A stretch of DNA of 45,412 nucleotides, from contig JANXXM010000086.1 of assembly GCA_025350645.1 (NCBI GenBank), positions 1-45,412 of the forward strand, in the 5' to 3' direction. Numbering within the stretch: position 1 is the first letter of the stretch; each line of letters opens with the position of its first letter. The DNA comes from Ferruginibacter sp. (lineage in GTDB: Bacteria; Bacteroidota; Bacteroidia; Chitinophagales; Chitinophagaceae). Below the pieces are notes generated by a model. It saw nothing but the letters and a program-made list of their open reading frames with translations. It ran no database searches and was not told the DNA's origin. The position numbers were made by a program, and so were the translations under genes. This document shows, piece by piece, positions 8,620 to 16,249 of this stretch.

Positions 8620-8981
8620 AAACTGCGTTGGTGATACAAAATATTTTTATGTATTTCATTAATGGATTAGAAGCTATTTCAAAATACAAACATATTCATT
8701 TCTATATTTCAGAAATAACAGAAATAGAATTGCTTGGAAAGGGAGGTATTACTCAAGCGGATTATTCTATAAGAAGTGAAATGATTAATACATGCACAAT
8801 TTTTACATTAACAGAAAGAATTAAAAAAATTACAATTAAGCTTAAACAGAAGTATAACATTAAAATACCTGATGCAAGAATTGCAGCAACTGCCATTCAT
8901 TTAAATTTGCCCCTCATAACCACCGATAAAGGATTTAAAAAAATTAAGGAATTGGATTTACAACTTTTAGAGCTCAAATAA
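8609..8981 (+). pseudogene. PIN-domain (VapC-like) toxin with a single-base frameshift
   Basis: VapC-type toxins are PIN ribonucleases that cut tRNA or rRNA. From the ATG at 8609 the protein reads MSGKNCVGDT and then goes out of frame; the rest (NIFMYFING onward) continues in the next frame to the TAA at 8979. Removing one A from the run at about 8629-8632 joins the parts into a 123-residue protein of normal PIN length. It would carry all expected acidic residues: D9 in VGDTNIF, the glutamate in EIELLGK, the aspartate in PDARIAATA and the aspartate in TTDKGF. As written, no start codon gives a product with the first catalytic aspartate and the rest of the fold. A GTG at 8613 opens the second frame but yields a wrong N-terminus. 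Programmed +1 frameshifting or a homopolymer sequencing error are alternatives. Confidence 0.82.
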
Positions 8982-8988
8982 ATATTTG

Positions 8989-10923
8989 ATGTCTCCACAA
9001 CAAACCCTGCAAAAATATTACGGCTACAATACTTTCCGTCCATTACAGGAAGAAATAATCAATTCAATATTAGCTAAAAAAGATACACTAGCAATATTAC
9101 CAACTGGTGGTGGTAAATCTATCTGTTTTCAAATACCTGCATTAATGAATGATGGCATCTGCCTGGTAATAAGTCCGCTTATTGCACTCATAAAAGACCA
9201 AGTGGAAAATTTAAAAAGAAACGGTATAACTGCACTGGCAATTTATGCAGGTATGCCATTTGCAGAAGTAAAACAAACTTTACAAAATGCAGCTTTTGGC
9301 AATTATAAATTTTTATACGTTTCTCCCGAGCGGCTGGAAACAAAGTTATTTCTGGAATTTTTGCCGGCAATAAAACCTTCACTTATAGCCGTGGATGAGG
9401 CACATTGTATTTCGCAATGGGGGTACGATTTTCGCCCATCTTATTTACGTATTGCAAACCTGCGCCAGGAGTTACCCGGCGTGCCGGTTGTAGCATTAAC
9501 AGCATCTGCAACGCCCGCTGTACAAAAAGATATTTGTAATAATCTTTTATTTGGTAAAGAGAGCATCCGTTTTCAGCAATCATTTTTACGGCCAAATTTA
9601 TCGTATAGTATATTTAGCCCACCCTCTAAAGAAAACAAATTGCTGGAAATATTAAAAAATGTTGGCGGCTCTTCTATAGTGTATTGCAAAAGCAGAAAAC
9701 AAACACAGGCAGTAACCGATTTTTTGCGCAGCAATAATATAAGCGCAGATTATTATCATGCAGGATTAACCGCCGCAGGGCGAACAACAAAACAGGATAA
9801 CTGGATAAAAAATACAGTGAGGGTAATGGTGTGTACCAATGCATTTGGTATGGGTATAGATAAGCCAGATGTAAAGGTGGTGGTACATTATGAAATACCG
9901 GATTGTATAGAAAATTATTACCAGGAGGCCGGGCGTGCCGGGCGAGATGGCAAAAGAGCTTATGCAGTATTGCTGCAGCACAAAAAAGAAACAGACGATC
10001 TGCTTTTTAAATTGGATACACGTTACCCTTCGCCACAAAAACTAAAACTCATTTATATGCAGCTCATGAATTACTTAAATGTAGCAGCAGGCACAGGTGA
10101 GGGATTGAGTTTTGATATTGATGTAGCCAGCTTTGCACAAAATTTTAAATGGAATATATTGCAGGCTACTTATGGTATACAGGCACTGGCGCAGGAAGAT
10201 TTACTCACCTATAATGAATTTACTTTTAAACAAAGTACTGCAGGTTTTACGGTAACAAAAGATGACCTTCAGGAGTTAGAGAAACAGCATCCTCAACTGG
10301 ATTATTTGGTAAAAGGTTTATTGCGATCTTATGAGGGAATATTTGATCAGCCTGTAGCAGTATACGAAAACCTGCTTGCAAAATTTTTAAAATTCTCCGT
10401 ATATAATATCATCTCAGACCTTAAAAAATTAGATGCGCTTAAAATCATAAGCTATAAACCCCCAACAGAAAAACCACAGATTTTTTTATTAAGAAACAGG
10501 ATGTATAATGATGATATAAATATTAGCAGTAAAGACCTGGCAACAAGAAAAGCTAGTGCTTTACAAAGGGTGAACGCTATTACTTCATTTGTAACAAATG
10601 TAACAACATGCAGAAGCAAAATGATTGCGGCTTATTTTGGAGATAATAATGTACCAGACTGTGGCATTTGCGACAATTGTATAAATAATACAGATGCCAG
10701 CTTACCTTCAAAAGATTTTGAAAGGGTGTGTATACAAATTAAATTGCTGTTGCAAGAGGAAAAAAGAACCATTAAAGATATTTTTAAAAATTTAAAACCG
10801 GTAAGGGAAAGATCAATATGGCTGGTAGTACAATTTTTATTGGCTGAAGAAATTTTAATGGCAGAGGACAACTTTTTTATGTTAAATGAAAAAGTAAAGG
10901 ACAAAAAAAAGGGACCCAGATAG
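8989..10923 (+). CDS. recQ: RecQ family ATP-dependent DNA helicase
   Basis: RecQ is a 3'-to-5' DNA helicase acting in recombination and replication-fork repair. The 644-residue protein shows the N-terminal Q-motif region, Walker A PTGGGKSIC (38-46), DEAH at 136-139 followed by CISQWGYDFRP, the motif VI block AGRAGRDGK, and the RQC zinc site built from a cysteine near residue 541 and CGICDNC near residues 561-567. The C-terminus looks like a short winged-helix region rather than a full HRDC domain. ATG 8989 is preferred over the TTG one codon upstream. The gene begins 7 bp after the PIN frame ends, so it could be read on the same message. Confidence 0.95.
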   Translation: MSPQQTLQKYYGYNTFRPLQEEIINSILAKKDTLAILPTGGGKSICFQIPALMNDGICLVISPLIALIKDQVENLKRNGITALAIYAGMPFAEVKQTLQNAAFGNYKFLYVSPERLETKLFLEFLPAIKPSLIAVDEAHCISQWGYDFRPSYLRIANLRQELPGVPVVALTASATPAVQKDICNNLLFGKESIRFQQSFLRPNLSYSIFSPPSKENKLLEILKNVGGSSIVYCKSRKQTQAVTDFLRSNNISADYYHAGLTAAGRTTKQDNWIKNTVRVMVCTNAFGMGIDKPDVKVVVHYEIPDCIENYYQEAGRAGRDGKRAYAVLLQHKKETDDLLFKLDTRYPSPQKLKLIYMQLMNYLNVAAGTGEGLSFDIDVASFAQNFKWNILQATYGIQALAQEDLLTYNEFTFKQSTAGFTVTKDDLQELEKQHPQLDYLVKGLLRSYEGIFDQPVAVYENLLAKFLKFSVYNIISDLKKLDALKIISYKPPTEKPQIFLLRNRMYNDDINISSKDLATRKASALQRVNAITSFVTNVTTCRSKMIAAYFGDNNVPDCGICDNCINNTDASLPSKDFERVCIQIKLLLQEEKRTIKDIFKNLKPVRERSIWLVVQFLLAEEILMAEDNFFMLNEKVKDKKKGPR

Positions 10924-10935
10924 AAATCTAGTCCC
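10911..10935. terminator. Hairpin over the recQ stop codon
   Basis: GGGAC (10911-10915) pairs with GTCCC (10931-10935), enclosing AGAT/ATCT with an AGAA loop and a small internal loop. On the plus strand the following tract is only GCTTTAAAAT, so it is a weak terminator for recQ. On the minus strand the hairpin is followed by eight Ts (the A-run at 10903-10910), a better intrinsic terminator, yet no minus-strand gene lies just upstream. Confidence 0.35.
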
Positions 10936-11186
10936 GCTTTAAAATCCAATATCCTATGAAAAACCGTTGTAAATATATGAATCCTTAAATTCAACACCAA
11001 ACATTTTACGATTTATTTGTAGAATAAATACTACATTTTATATTTATGAAAAATAATAAAAGAAAATATCTTTATTATCAACTGAATATCAACTACATAA
11101 AAATAATTGTTATGCGTTTTTGCCTAATAATTTAATATTGATGATCTCTTTAAATATTTAAAAAAGTAAAAAAATACTAATTATAC

Positions 11187-12107
11187 TTGAATTATAACTC
11201 GCTGTATATTGCTTTTCATCCTATTTATGCCCATTCATTACCTGAAGGACATCGTTTTCCTATGCTTAAATACGAGTTGATACCTGGGCAATTATTGTAT
11301 GAAGGAACGATAACAGAAAAAAATCTTTTTGAACCTTTGCCCTGTGCAAAAGATATCATACTGTTTACTCATACAAAAGAATACCTGGATAAACTTATCA
11401 ATCAAAATCTCACCGAAAGAGAACAAAGACATATTGGTTTTCCGCAATCGCCGCAATTAACTTTAAGAGAATTTCTTATTACACAAGGAACTATTAATTG
11501 TTGTTTTGCTGCTTTAAAATGTGGCGTGGCATTAAATGTAGCTGGTGGTACACATCATGCATTTGCAGACAGAGGTGAGGGTTTTTGTATGATAAACGAC
11601 ATTGCGGTAGCTGCAAATTTTTTATTACAGCAACAAATTTTTAAAAAAATATTAATAATAGATCTTGATGTGCACCAGGGAAACGGAACTGCAAAAATAT
11701 TTGAGAGTATAAAAAATGTTTTTACTTTTAGCATGCATGGTGAACACAATTATCCTTTTCGAAAAATGAAAAGTGATCTTGATATTGGTTTGAAAGACGG
11801 AACCGATGATAACACTTATTTATCGTTGCTTGAAGATGCACTGGATAGAATTATATCTTCAATACAACCGGAGTTTGCTTTTTATTTAAGTGGTGTAGAT
11901 ATATTGCAAACAGATAAATTCGGAAAGCTGAATATTACTTTACAAGGTTGTAAACAAAGAGATGAAATGGTATTTTTAAAATTAAAATCAAAAAACATTC
12001 CATGCGCTGTATCTCTTGGTGGGGGCTATTCCGCAGATGTAAAAATTATTACAGAAGCACATTGCAATACTTTTAGAGCTGCAAAAGAGATGTATAATTT
12101 GGAATAA
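11187..12107 (+). CDS. Histone deacetylase family protein
   Basis: A zinc-dependent deacetylase of the arginase/HDAC fold; bacterial members remove acetyl groups from polyamines, acetoin-related compounds or small amides, and the substrate here is unknown. The 306-residue protein begins in conserved sequence (IAFHPIYAHSLPEGHRFP) and contains GGTHHAF (H123, H124), the zinc ligands D161 and H163 in DLDVHQGNG, and D238 in LSGVDIL. No ATG precedes the conserved N-terminus: an in-frame TAA lies at 11178, so the start is probably TTG at 11187; the first ATG (11262) would delete conserved residues. It is convergent with the acyl-CoA dehydrogenase and shares a hairpin terminator with it. Confidence 0.88.
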   Translation: MNYNSLYIAFHPIYAHSLPEGHRFPMLKYELIPGQLLYEGTITEKNLFEPLPCAKDIILFTHTKEYLDKLINQNLTEREQRHIGFPQSPQLTLREFLITQGTINCCFAALKCGVALNVAGGTHHAFADRGEGFCMINDIAVAANFLLQQQIFKKILIIDLDVHQGNGTAKIFESIKNVFTFSMHGEHNYPFRKMKSDLDIGLKDGTDDNTYLSLLEDALDRIISSIQPEFAFYLSGVDILQTDKFGKLNITLQGCKQRDEMVFLKLKSKNIPCAVSLGGGYSADVKIITEAHCNTFRAAKEMYNLE

Positions 12108-12122
12108 ATCATACATCTCTTT
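12084..12122. terminator. Bidirectional terminator between HDAC-family and acyl-CoA dehydrogenase genes
   Basis: A perfect 12-bp stem: AAAGAGATGTAT (12084-12095) pairs with ATACATCTCTTT (12111-12122) around a 15-base loop. It includes the end of the HDAC-family frame and its TAA. Both directions have a short T-rich tail (CTTATTT on plus, TTTTGC on minus). Its place between two convergent genes fits a shared terminator. Confidence 0.7.
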
Positions 12123-12135
12123 CTTATTTAAAATA

Positions 12136-13275
12136 CTATTTTAAAATTTCTCTTCCTATAACGAGTTTTTGTATTTCGCTTGTACCCTCACCAATGGTAC
12201 ATAATTTACTGTCCCTGTAAAATTTTTCTACAGGAAAATCTTTTGTATAGCCATAACCGCCAAATATCTGCACTGCATCTGTACTTATTTCTACGGCTAT
12301 TTCGCTAGCATAGTATTTTGCCATCGCACTTTCTTTGGTCATTGGTTTTCCCTGCATCTTTAAATCGCAGGCTTGGTTTATAAGCAATTCTGCACAGGCA
12401 ATTTTTGTTGCCATATCTGCCAGTTTAAATGATATAGCCTGAAAATTTGAAATAGGCTGATCGAATTGGTAGCGGTCTTTTGAATATTGCAATGAGGCCT
12501 CGTAAGCACCTTTTGCAATACCTAAGCTTAGTGCAGCAATTGATATTCTGCCTCCATCTAATACTTTCATTGCCTGCTTAAATCCAGTTCCAATTTCTCC
12601 CATTCTTTGCTCATCAGCAATAATGCAGTTATCAAAAATCATTTCGGCAGTTTCGCTTGCACGCATGCCCAGCTTATTTTCTTTTTTACCTGCACTAAAA
12701 CCTATAGTTCCTCTTTCTATAATAAATGCTGTACAATTATCTTTAGCTCTTGGCTCGCCAGTGCGGCATATTACTACCGCTACATCGCCGGTTTTACCAT
12801 GTGTAATCCAGTTTTTAGTGCCATTTATAATCCAGTTATTACCGTTTTTTACAGCCGTGGTTTTCATGTTGCCAGCATCGCTACCGGTATTGGGTTCTGT
12901 GAGGCCCCATGCACCAATATGTACTGCAGTAGCTAGTTGTGGAAGATATTTTTGCTTTTGTTCTTCGTTGCCAAAGGTTAAAATATGCCCGGTGCATAAA
13001 GAATTATGAGCCGCAAGCGATAGGCCTATAGAACCACACACTTTTGCTATTTCCTGTATTATTTCACTGTACTCAAAATATCCTAAACCTGTACCACCAT
13101 ATTGCTCTGGTACCAGCACACCCATCATACCCAACTTACCGAGTGCTTGAAATATGTGCAGTGGAAATTCCTGGCTTTCGTCCCACTCCATTACATAAGG
13201 TTTAATAAATTGCAAAGCAAAATCTTTTGCAGACTGCGCTACTTGCTGGGTGAGTTCATTTTTACGAAAGTCCAT
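12136..13275 (-). CDS. Acyl-CoA dehydrogenase
   Basis: A flavoprotein that introduces a trans-2,3 double bond into acyl-CoA and passes electrons to electron-transfer flavoprotein, in fatty-acid or branched-chain amino-acid breakdown. The 379-residue protein has the classic family blocks: GAWGLTEPNTGSDAG in the FAD region (about 130-145), GGRISIAALSLGIA near 240-255, FGGYGYTKDFPVEKFYRD and the C-terminal catalytic glutamate in GEGTSEIQ (near residue 364), the position used by short-chain and butyryl-type enzymes. The chain-length preference cannot be told. Gene order gives no pathway clue. Confidence 0.94.
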   Translation of the reverse strand: MDFRKNELTQQVAQSAKDFALQFIKPYVMEWDESQEFPLHIFQALGKLGMMGVLVPEQYGGTGLGYFEYSEIIQEIAKVCGSIGLSLAAHNSLCTGHILTFGNEEQKQKYLPQLATAVHIGAWGLTEPNTGSDAGNMKTTAVKNGNNWIINGTKNWITHGKTGDVAVVICRTGEPRAKDNCTAFIIERGTIGFSAGKKENKLGMRASETAEMIFDNCIIADEQRMGEIGTGFKQAMKVLDGGRISIAALSLGIAKGAYEASLQYSKDRYQFDQPISNFQAISFKLADMATKIACAELLINQACDLKMQGKPMTKESAMAKYYASEIAVEISTDAVQIFGGYGYTKDFPVEKFYRDSKLCTIGEGTSEIQKLVIGREILK

Positions 13276-13342
13276 GTACGAATGATAATTTGAAACGCAA
13301 TTTACGAAGATTTATTGCACTAAAACTAATGAGTGTAAGTTT

Positions 13343-14293
13343 TTATAAACTCAGGTAAGGACTTATTTTATTATAGGTTTCCTCATTGATCAGCATTATT
13401 TTTTTTAGATCTTGTAATTGCGTAAAGTTGCCATGTTGTTTTTTATATTCAGTAATTACATTAGCCAGTTGCCAGCGTATGTAGGGGTGGGCTTTTAATT
13501 CATCGTTGCTGGCGGTATTCACATTTATTTTATGAATATTATCTGCATTAATTTTTAAAAAAGGTTTTATTTTTTGGTAAGTAGAATCAGGCAAACCAAA
13601 TGTTTCTGCTACTTGTTCTATTTTATAAAAGCCGCCTAATTTATTTCTAAAATTGATGATGCGCTTGCTAAAGCCCGGGCCAATACCAGGTAATGAAACA
13701 AATGCCACCGAATCTCCATTATTAATTTCTACTGAGGATATTGCTTTTTTTTCATAAACTTTTTTTTCATAAACCGGATAATTATTTGTGTTGTTATAAG
13801 AAGATGTTTGCGCTGCTTCTATTCGTGCATAAGGCACAAGCCTCTCTTTTTCTTCATCGCTCAGCCCCCATACTTTTCTAAGATCATCTGGCTGCCGAAA
13901 TTTACCCCCTTTAGACAAATAGTTTTTAATAGTACCAATTGTTTTATCTCTTATGCCGAGTTTTTTCCAGCCTGCTGCATCCAGCGTATTTGGGTCAAAA
14001 TAAAACATATTGCCAGTAAAAGTATTATCGTAATTTTTTTTTGTGTATTGGCCATAACCCTGGTCATCACTTGCATAGCGGTTATAATTATTTATAGTGC
14101 TGTCTTTGGTTTTTTCTTTAAGCAGGGCTGCTTGTTTTACTAAATCGCCTTCATCAATATTATTTTTATTTACAACCAGCGGGTAAATATATTGTGCGCC
14201 TATTATTGCGGCTACACAAGCGAGTACTACAAATATTCCTCTTCTTTCTTTTTTAGTAAAAGTAAAAAATGCTTTAGTAGTTTTGGTATCCAT
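13343..14293 (-). CDS. Helix-hairpin-helix (ComEA-like) protein with one membrane helix
   Basis: A 316-residue protein with a short cytoplasmic N-terminus, one hydrophobic helix at about residues 20-37 and an exported part bearing three helix-hairpin-helix units: near residues 110-150 (IRDKTIGTIKNYLSKGGKF), 200-245 (LPGIGPGFSKRIINFRNK) and 255-315 (INVNTASNDELKAHPYI). The last two match ComEA-type DNA-binding repeats. ComEA itself is smaller and functions in DNA uptake; longer multi-HhH versions like this are common in Bacteroidota, where the role is not established. No other competence genes are nearby. The gene is 49 bp before the acyl-CoA dehydrogenase ATG in the same direction. Confidence 0.85.
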   Translation of the reverse strand: MDTKTTKAFFTFTKKERRGIFVVLACVAAIIGAQYIYPLVVNKNNIDEGDLVKQAALLKEKTKDSTINNYNRYASDDQGYGQYTKKNYDNTFTGNMFYFDPNTLDAAGWKKLGIRDKTIGTIKNYLSKGGKFRQPDDLRKVWGLSDEEKERLVPYARIEAAQTSSYNNTNNYPVYEKKVYEKKAISSVEINNGDSVAFVSLPGIGPGFSKRIINFRNKLGGFYKIEQVAETFGLPDSTYQKIKPFLKINADNIHKINVNTASNDELKAHPYIRWQLANVITEYKKQHGNFTQLQDLKKIMLINEETYNKISPYLSL

Positions 14294-14350
14294 AAATCAT
14301 AAACGTTAGCACTACAAGTTACAATAAAATACGATATATGTAAAATTTAT

Positions 14351-15127
14351 TCAAAAATTTATGGTAAGTCCATCATAAGCCAGAGCACAACCCTGCGGTA
14401 AAGTTTTATCAATTAAATCATATAAACCAAGCTGGTGGCTTATGTGTGTAAAATATGCTTTTGGCACTTTTAAATCATGCACAATATCAATAGCTTCCTG
14501 CAATGTAAAATGAGACATGTGTGCAGTATGCCTCAATGCATTTAATACCAGTAGTTGTGTACCTTTTATTTTTATTTTTTCTTTTTTATCTATCCTGTTT
14601 GCATCTGTTATATAAGTAAAATCTCCAAATCTAAAGCCGAGTACAGGCATATTCAAATGCCATACTTGTATAGGTGTTACTGGAATATCTCCTACAAAAA
14701 AAGTGTGGTCCTCAATATTATGCAGGGTTATATCGGGCACACCAGGATACTTTTTATCTGCAAAAAAATAATAAAATTCACTCTTTAACGCTTTTTGGGT
14801 AAGTGCACTGGCATAAACAGGAATACTTTGTTTTTGAAAATAATTAAAAGCCTTAATATCATCTAACCCGGCAACATGGTCTTTGTGGGAATGCGTAAAA
14901 AGAACAGCATCTATTTTTTTTATTTTTTCTCTTAACATCTGGTATCGAAAATCTGGTGTAGAATCTACAACAATAGTAGTTGTTTTACTTTGTACAAGAA
15001 TACTGCTACGCAGCCTTGTATCTTTTTTATTGGTTGATGTGCATACTTCGCATGTGCAGGCTATCATTGGCACACCACTGCTTGTGCCTGTACCAAGAAA
15101 AGTTATTTTAAGTGAGGGGGCAGTCAT
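14351..15127 (-). CDS. PhnP-like MBL-fold metallohydrolase
   Basis: A 258-residue cytosolic protein of the metallo-beta-lactamase fold. It starts with the glycine-rich TFLGTGTSSGVP (9-20), has a CTCEVC cysteine cluster (24-29) that in PhnP relatives binds a structural zinc, and the dinuclear metal motif THSHKDH (H79, H81, D83, H84). A later ITDANR block supplies the bridging aspartate and a C-terminal FTHISHQLG supplies the last histidine. PhnP cleaves cyclic ribose phosphates, and relatives include lipoate-protein ligase-associated hydrolases; no phosphonate genes are present, so a phosphodiesterase of unknown substrate is the fair call. Confidence 0.88.
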   Translation of the reverse strand: MTAPSLKITFLGTGTSSGVPMIACTCEVCTSTNKKDTRLRSSILVQSKTTTIVVDSTPDFRYQMLREKIKKIDAVLFTHSHKDHVAGLDDIKAFNYFQKQSIPVYASALTQKALKSEFYYFFADKKYPGVPDITLHNIEDHTFFVGDIPVTPIQVWHLNMPVLGFRFGDFTYITDANRIDKKEKIKIKGTQLLVLNALRHTAHMSHFTLQEAIDIVHDLKVPKAYFTHISHQLGLYDLIDKTLPQGCALAYDGLTINF

Positions 15128-15190
15128 TTTTTAATACATTCTGCCACATATTTGCAGATTTTATTTGTAATTTTTAAAGAGGCATTGAGT

Positions 15191-15466
15191 TTATTTCAAA
15201 ACAGGTTCCTGCATCTGCATTATTTCTGTAAATAATTTTTGGCTTTCATGCGTAAGCGAATCGAATTTTATATCCAGTTGTGGCAACAAATCAATCATAG
15301 TATTTATTCTGCCTTCTGTTTGTAAAAATTTATTTAATACCACTACCCTGCGTTCCTGCAAAACGCAGTATCCACTTTGGAAACTACCCCTTTCATAGCG
15401 GATAACGTATCCGCTTTCCTGAGCTATTTTTTCTACTTTATCTAATGTGTTTTGTGTAAATTTCAT
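15191..15466 (-). CDS. Small conserved hypothetical protein
   Basis: A 91-residue protein starting MKFTQNTLDKVEKI. The ATG at 15466 is chosen over a GTG ten codons upstream because the conserved-looking helical part begins there. It contains RYERGSFQSGYCVL and RRVVVLNKFL, followed by a helical C-terminus with a TMIDLL segment; there is no signal peptide or membrane helix. I recognise it only as a protein recurring near ftsH/LUD in Bacteroidota. It lies 91 bp after the LUD gene. The function is unknown. Confidence 0.72.
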   Translation of the reverse strand: MKFTQNTLDKVEKIAQESGYVIRYERGSFQSGYCVLQERRVVVLNKFLQTEGRINTMIDLLPQLDIKFDSLTHESQKLFTEIMQMQEPVLK

Positions 15467-15587
15467 AGTGTATTTTCCATCATTTTCGTTTCTCACGCAA
15501 CTTCATCTTTTTGAAGCAACCTGTAAAAAATCTTTTTCAACAAACGTTTATAAGTAACTACGCTATATTTAATCAGCATATTATAAA

Positions 15588-16241
15588 TTAATGTTTATCT
15601 GCAGTGTGTTTATTTTTTTCTACAAAAAAACAATATACCTCTTTTGGTCCATGTACACCAGTTACCAGCGTTTTTTCAATATCTGCAGTGCGGCTGGGGC
15701 CACTGGCAAATGTTACAAAAGAGGGAAAATTATCAGCATATTTTTCTTTAAGGCCCAGGATTGCATCTTTTATATCGTATACTATTTCATCTGCGTAAGC
15801 AATACATACATGTATTGGGGCATACACACTGGTTGTGCGCCCGCTTTGCTGTGCCGCACTTAGTACAATACTTCCTGTACGGGCTACCAAAAATTCACAA
15901 CCTGTTATAGATACATCACAACTTGCAAGGTCGTTATAGGGTTGTACAGAAATATGATTGAATAAATTTACAATTTGATTTTCCCTGCAATACAATTTGC
16001 TCCATTGGCGTTCTGCAATCAATGATGATAATTGAATTTTAAGATCTTCCTCACTTGTACAAAAAGCAAATTTGCCCTGAAGCTTTGTAAATTCTTCTGC
16101 AAAAACAATTATCGGATCTTCATTATTGGTAATATAAATGTTTCCTGATCCTTCGCTTTCAGGAAAAGGCAGAGGCACTGCATTAGTCAGTGCCTCCCTT
16201 ATTCTTTTTAATATTTTTTCTTTTGCAGGTGTTGTTGCCAT
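15588..16241 (-). CDS. LUD domain protein (LutC/YkgG-like)
   Basis: A 217-residue LUD-domain protein. LutC works with LutA and LutB in iron-sulfur-dependent lactate oxidation in Bacillus, but those partners are absent here. Visible features are an N-terminal helix (AKEKILKRIREALTN), the central VSITGCEFLVARTGSIVLS block (near residues 105-125) and the C-terminal ASGPSRTADIEKTLVTGVHG motif with GPKEVYCF, all typical of the family. It starts 8 bp after the ftsH stop, so the two are almost certainly co-transcribed, an arrangement I recall as conserved in Bacteroidota, which suggests a role distinct from lactate use. Confidence 0.9.
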   Translation of the reverse strand: MATTPAKEKILKRIREALTNAVPLPFPESEGSGNIYITNNEDPIIVFAEEFTKLQGKFAFCTSEEDLKIQLSSLIAERQWSKLYCRENQIVNLFNHISVQPYNDLASCDVSITGCEFLVARTGSIVLSAAQQSGRTTSVYAPIHVCIAYADEIVYDIKDAILGLKEKYADNFPSFVTFASGPSRTADIEKTLVTGVHGPKEVYCFFVEKNKHTADKH

Positions 16242-16249
16242 AATATTTT

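Noticed and set aside
8455-10923. A defence island built from the PIN module and RecQ
   Set aside because: RecQ reads as an ordinary repair helicase and no other defence gene is present, so adjacency alone is weak evidence.
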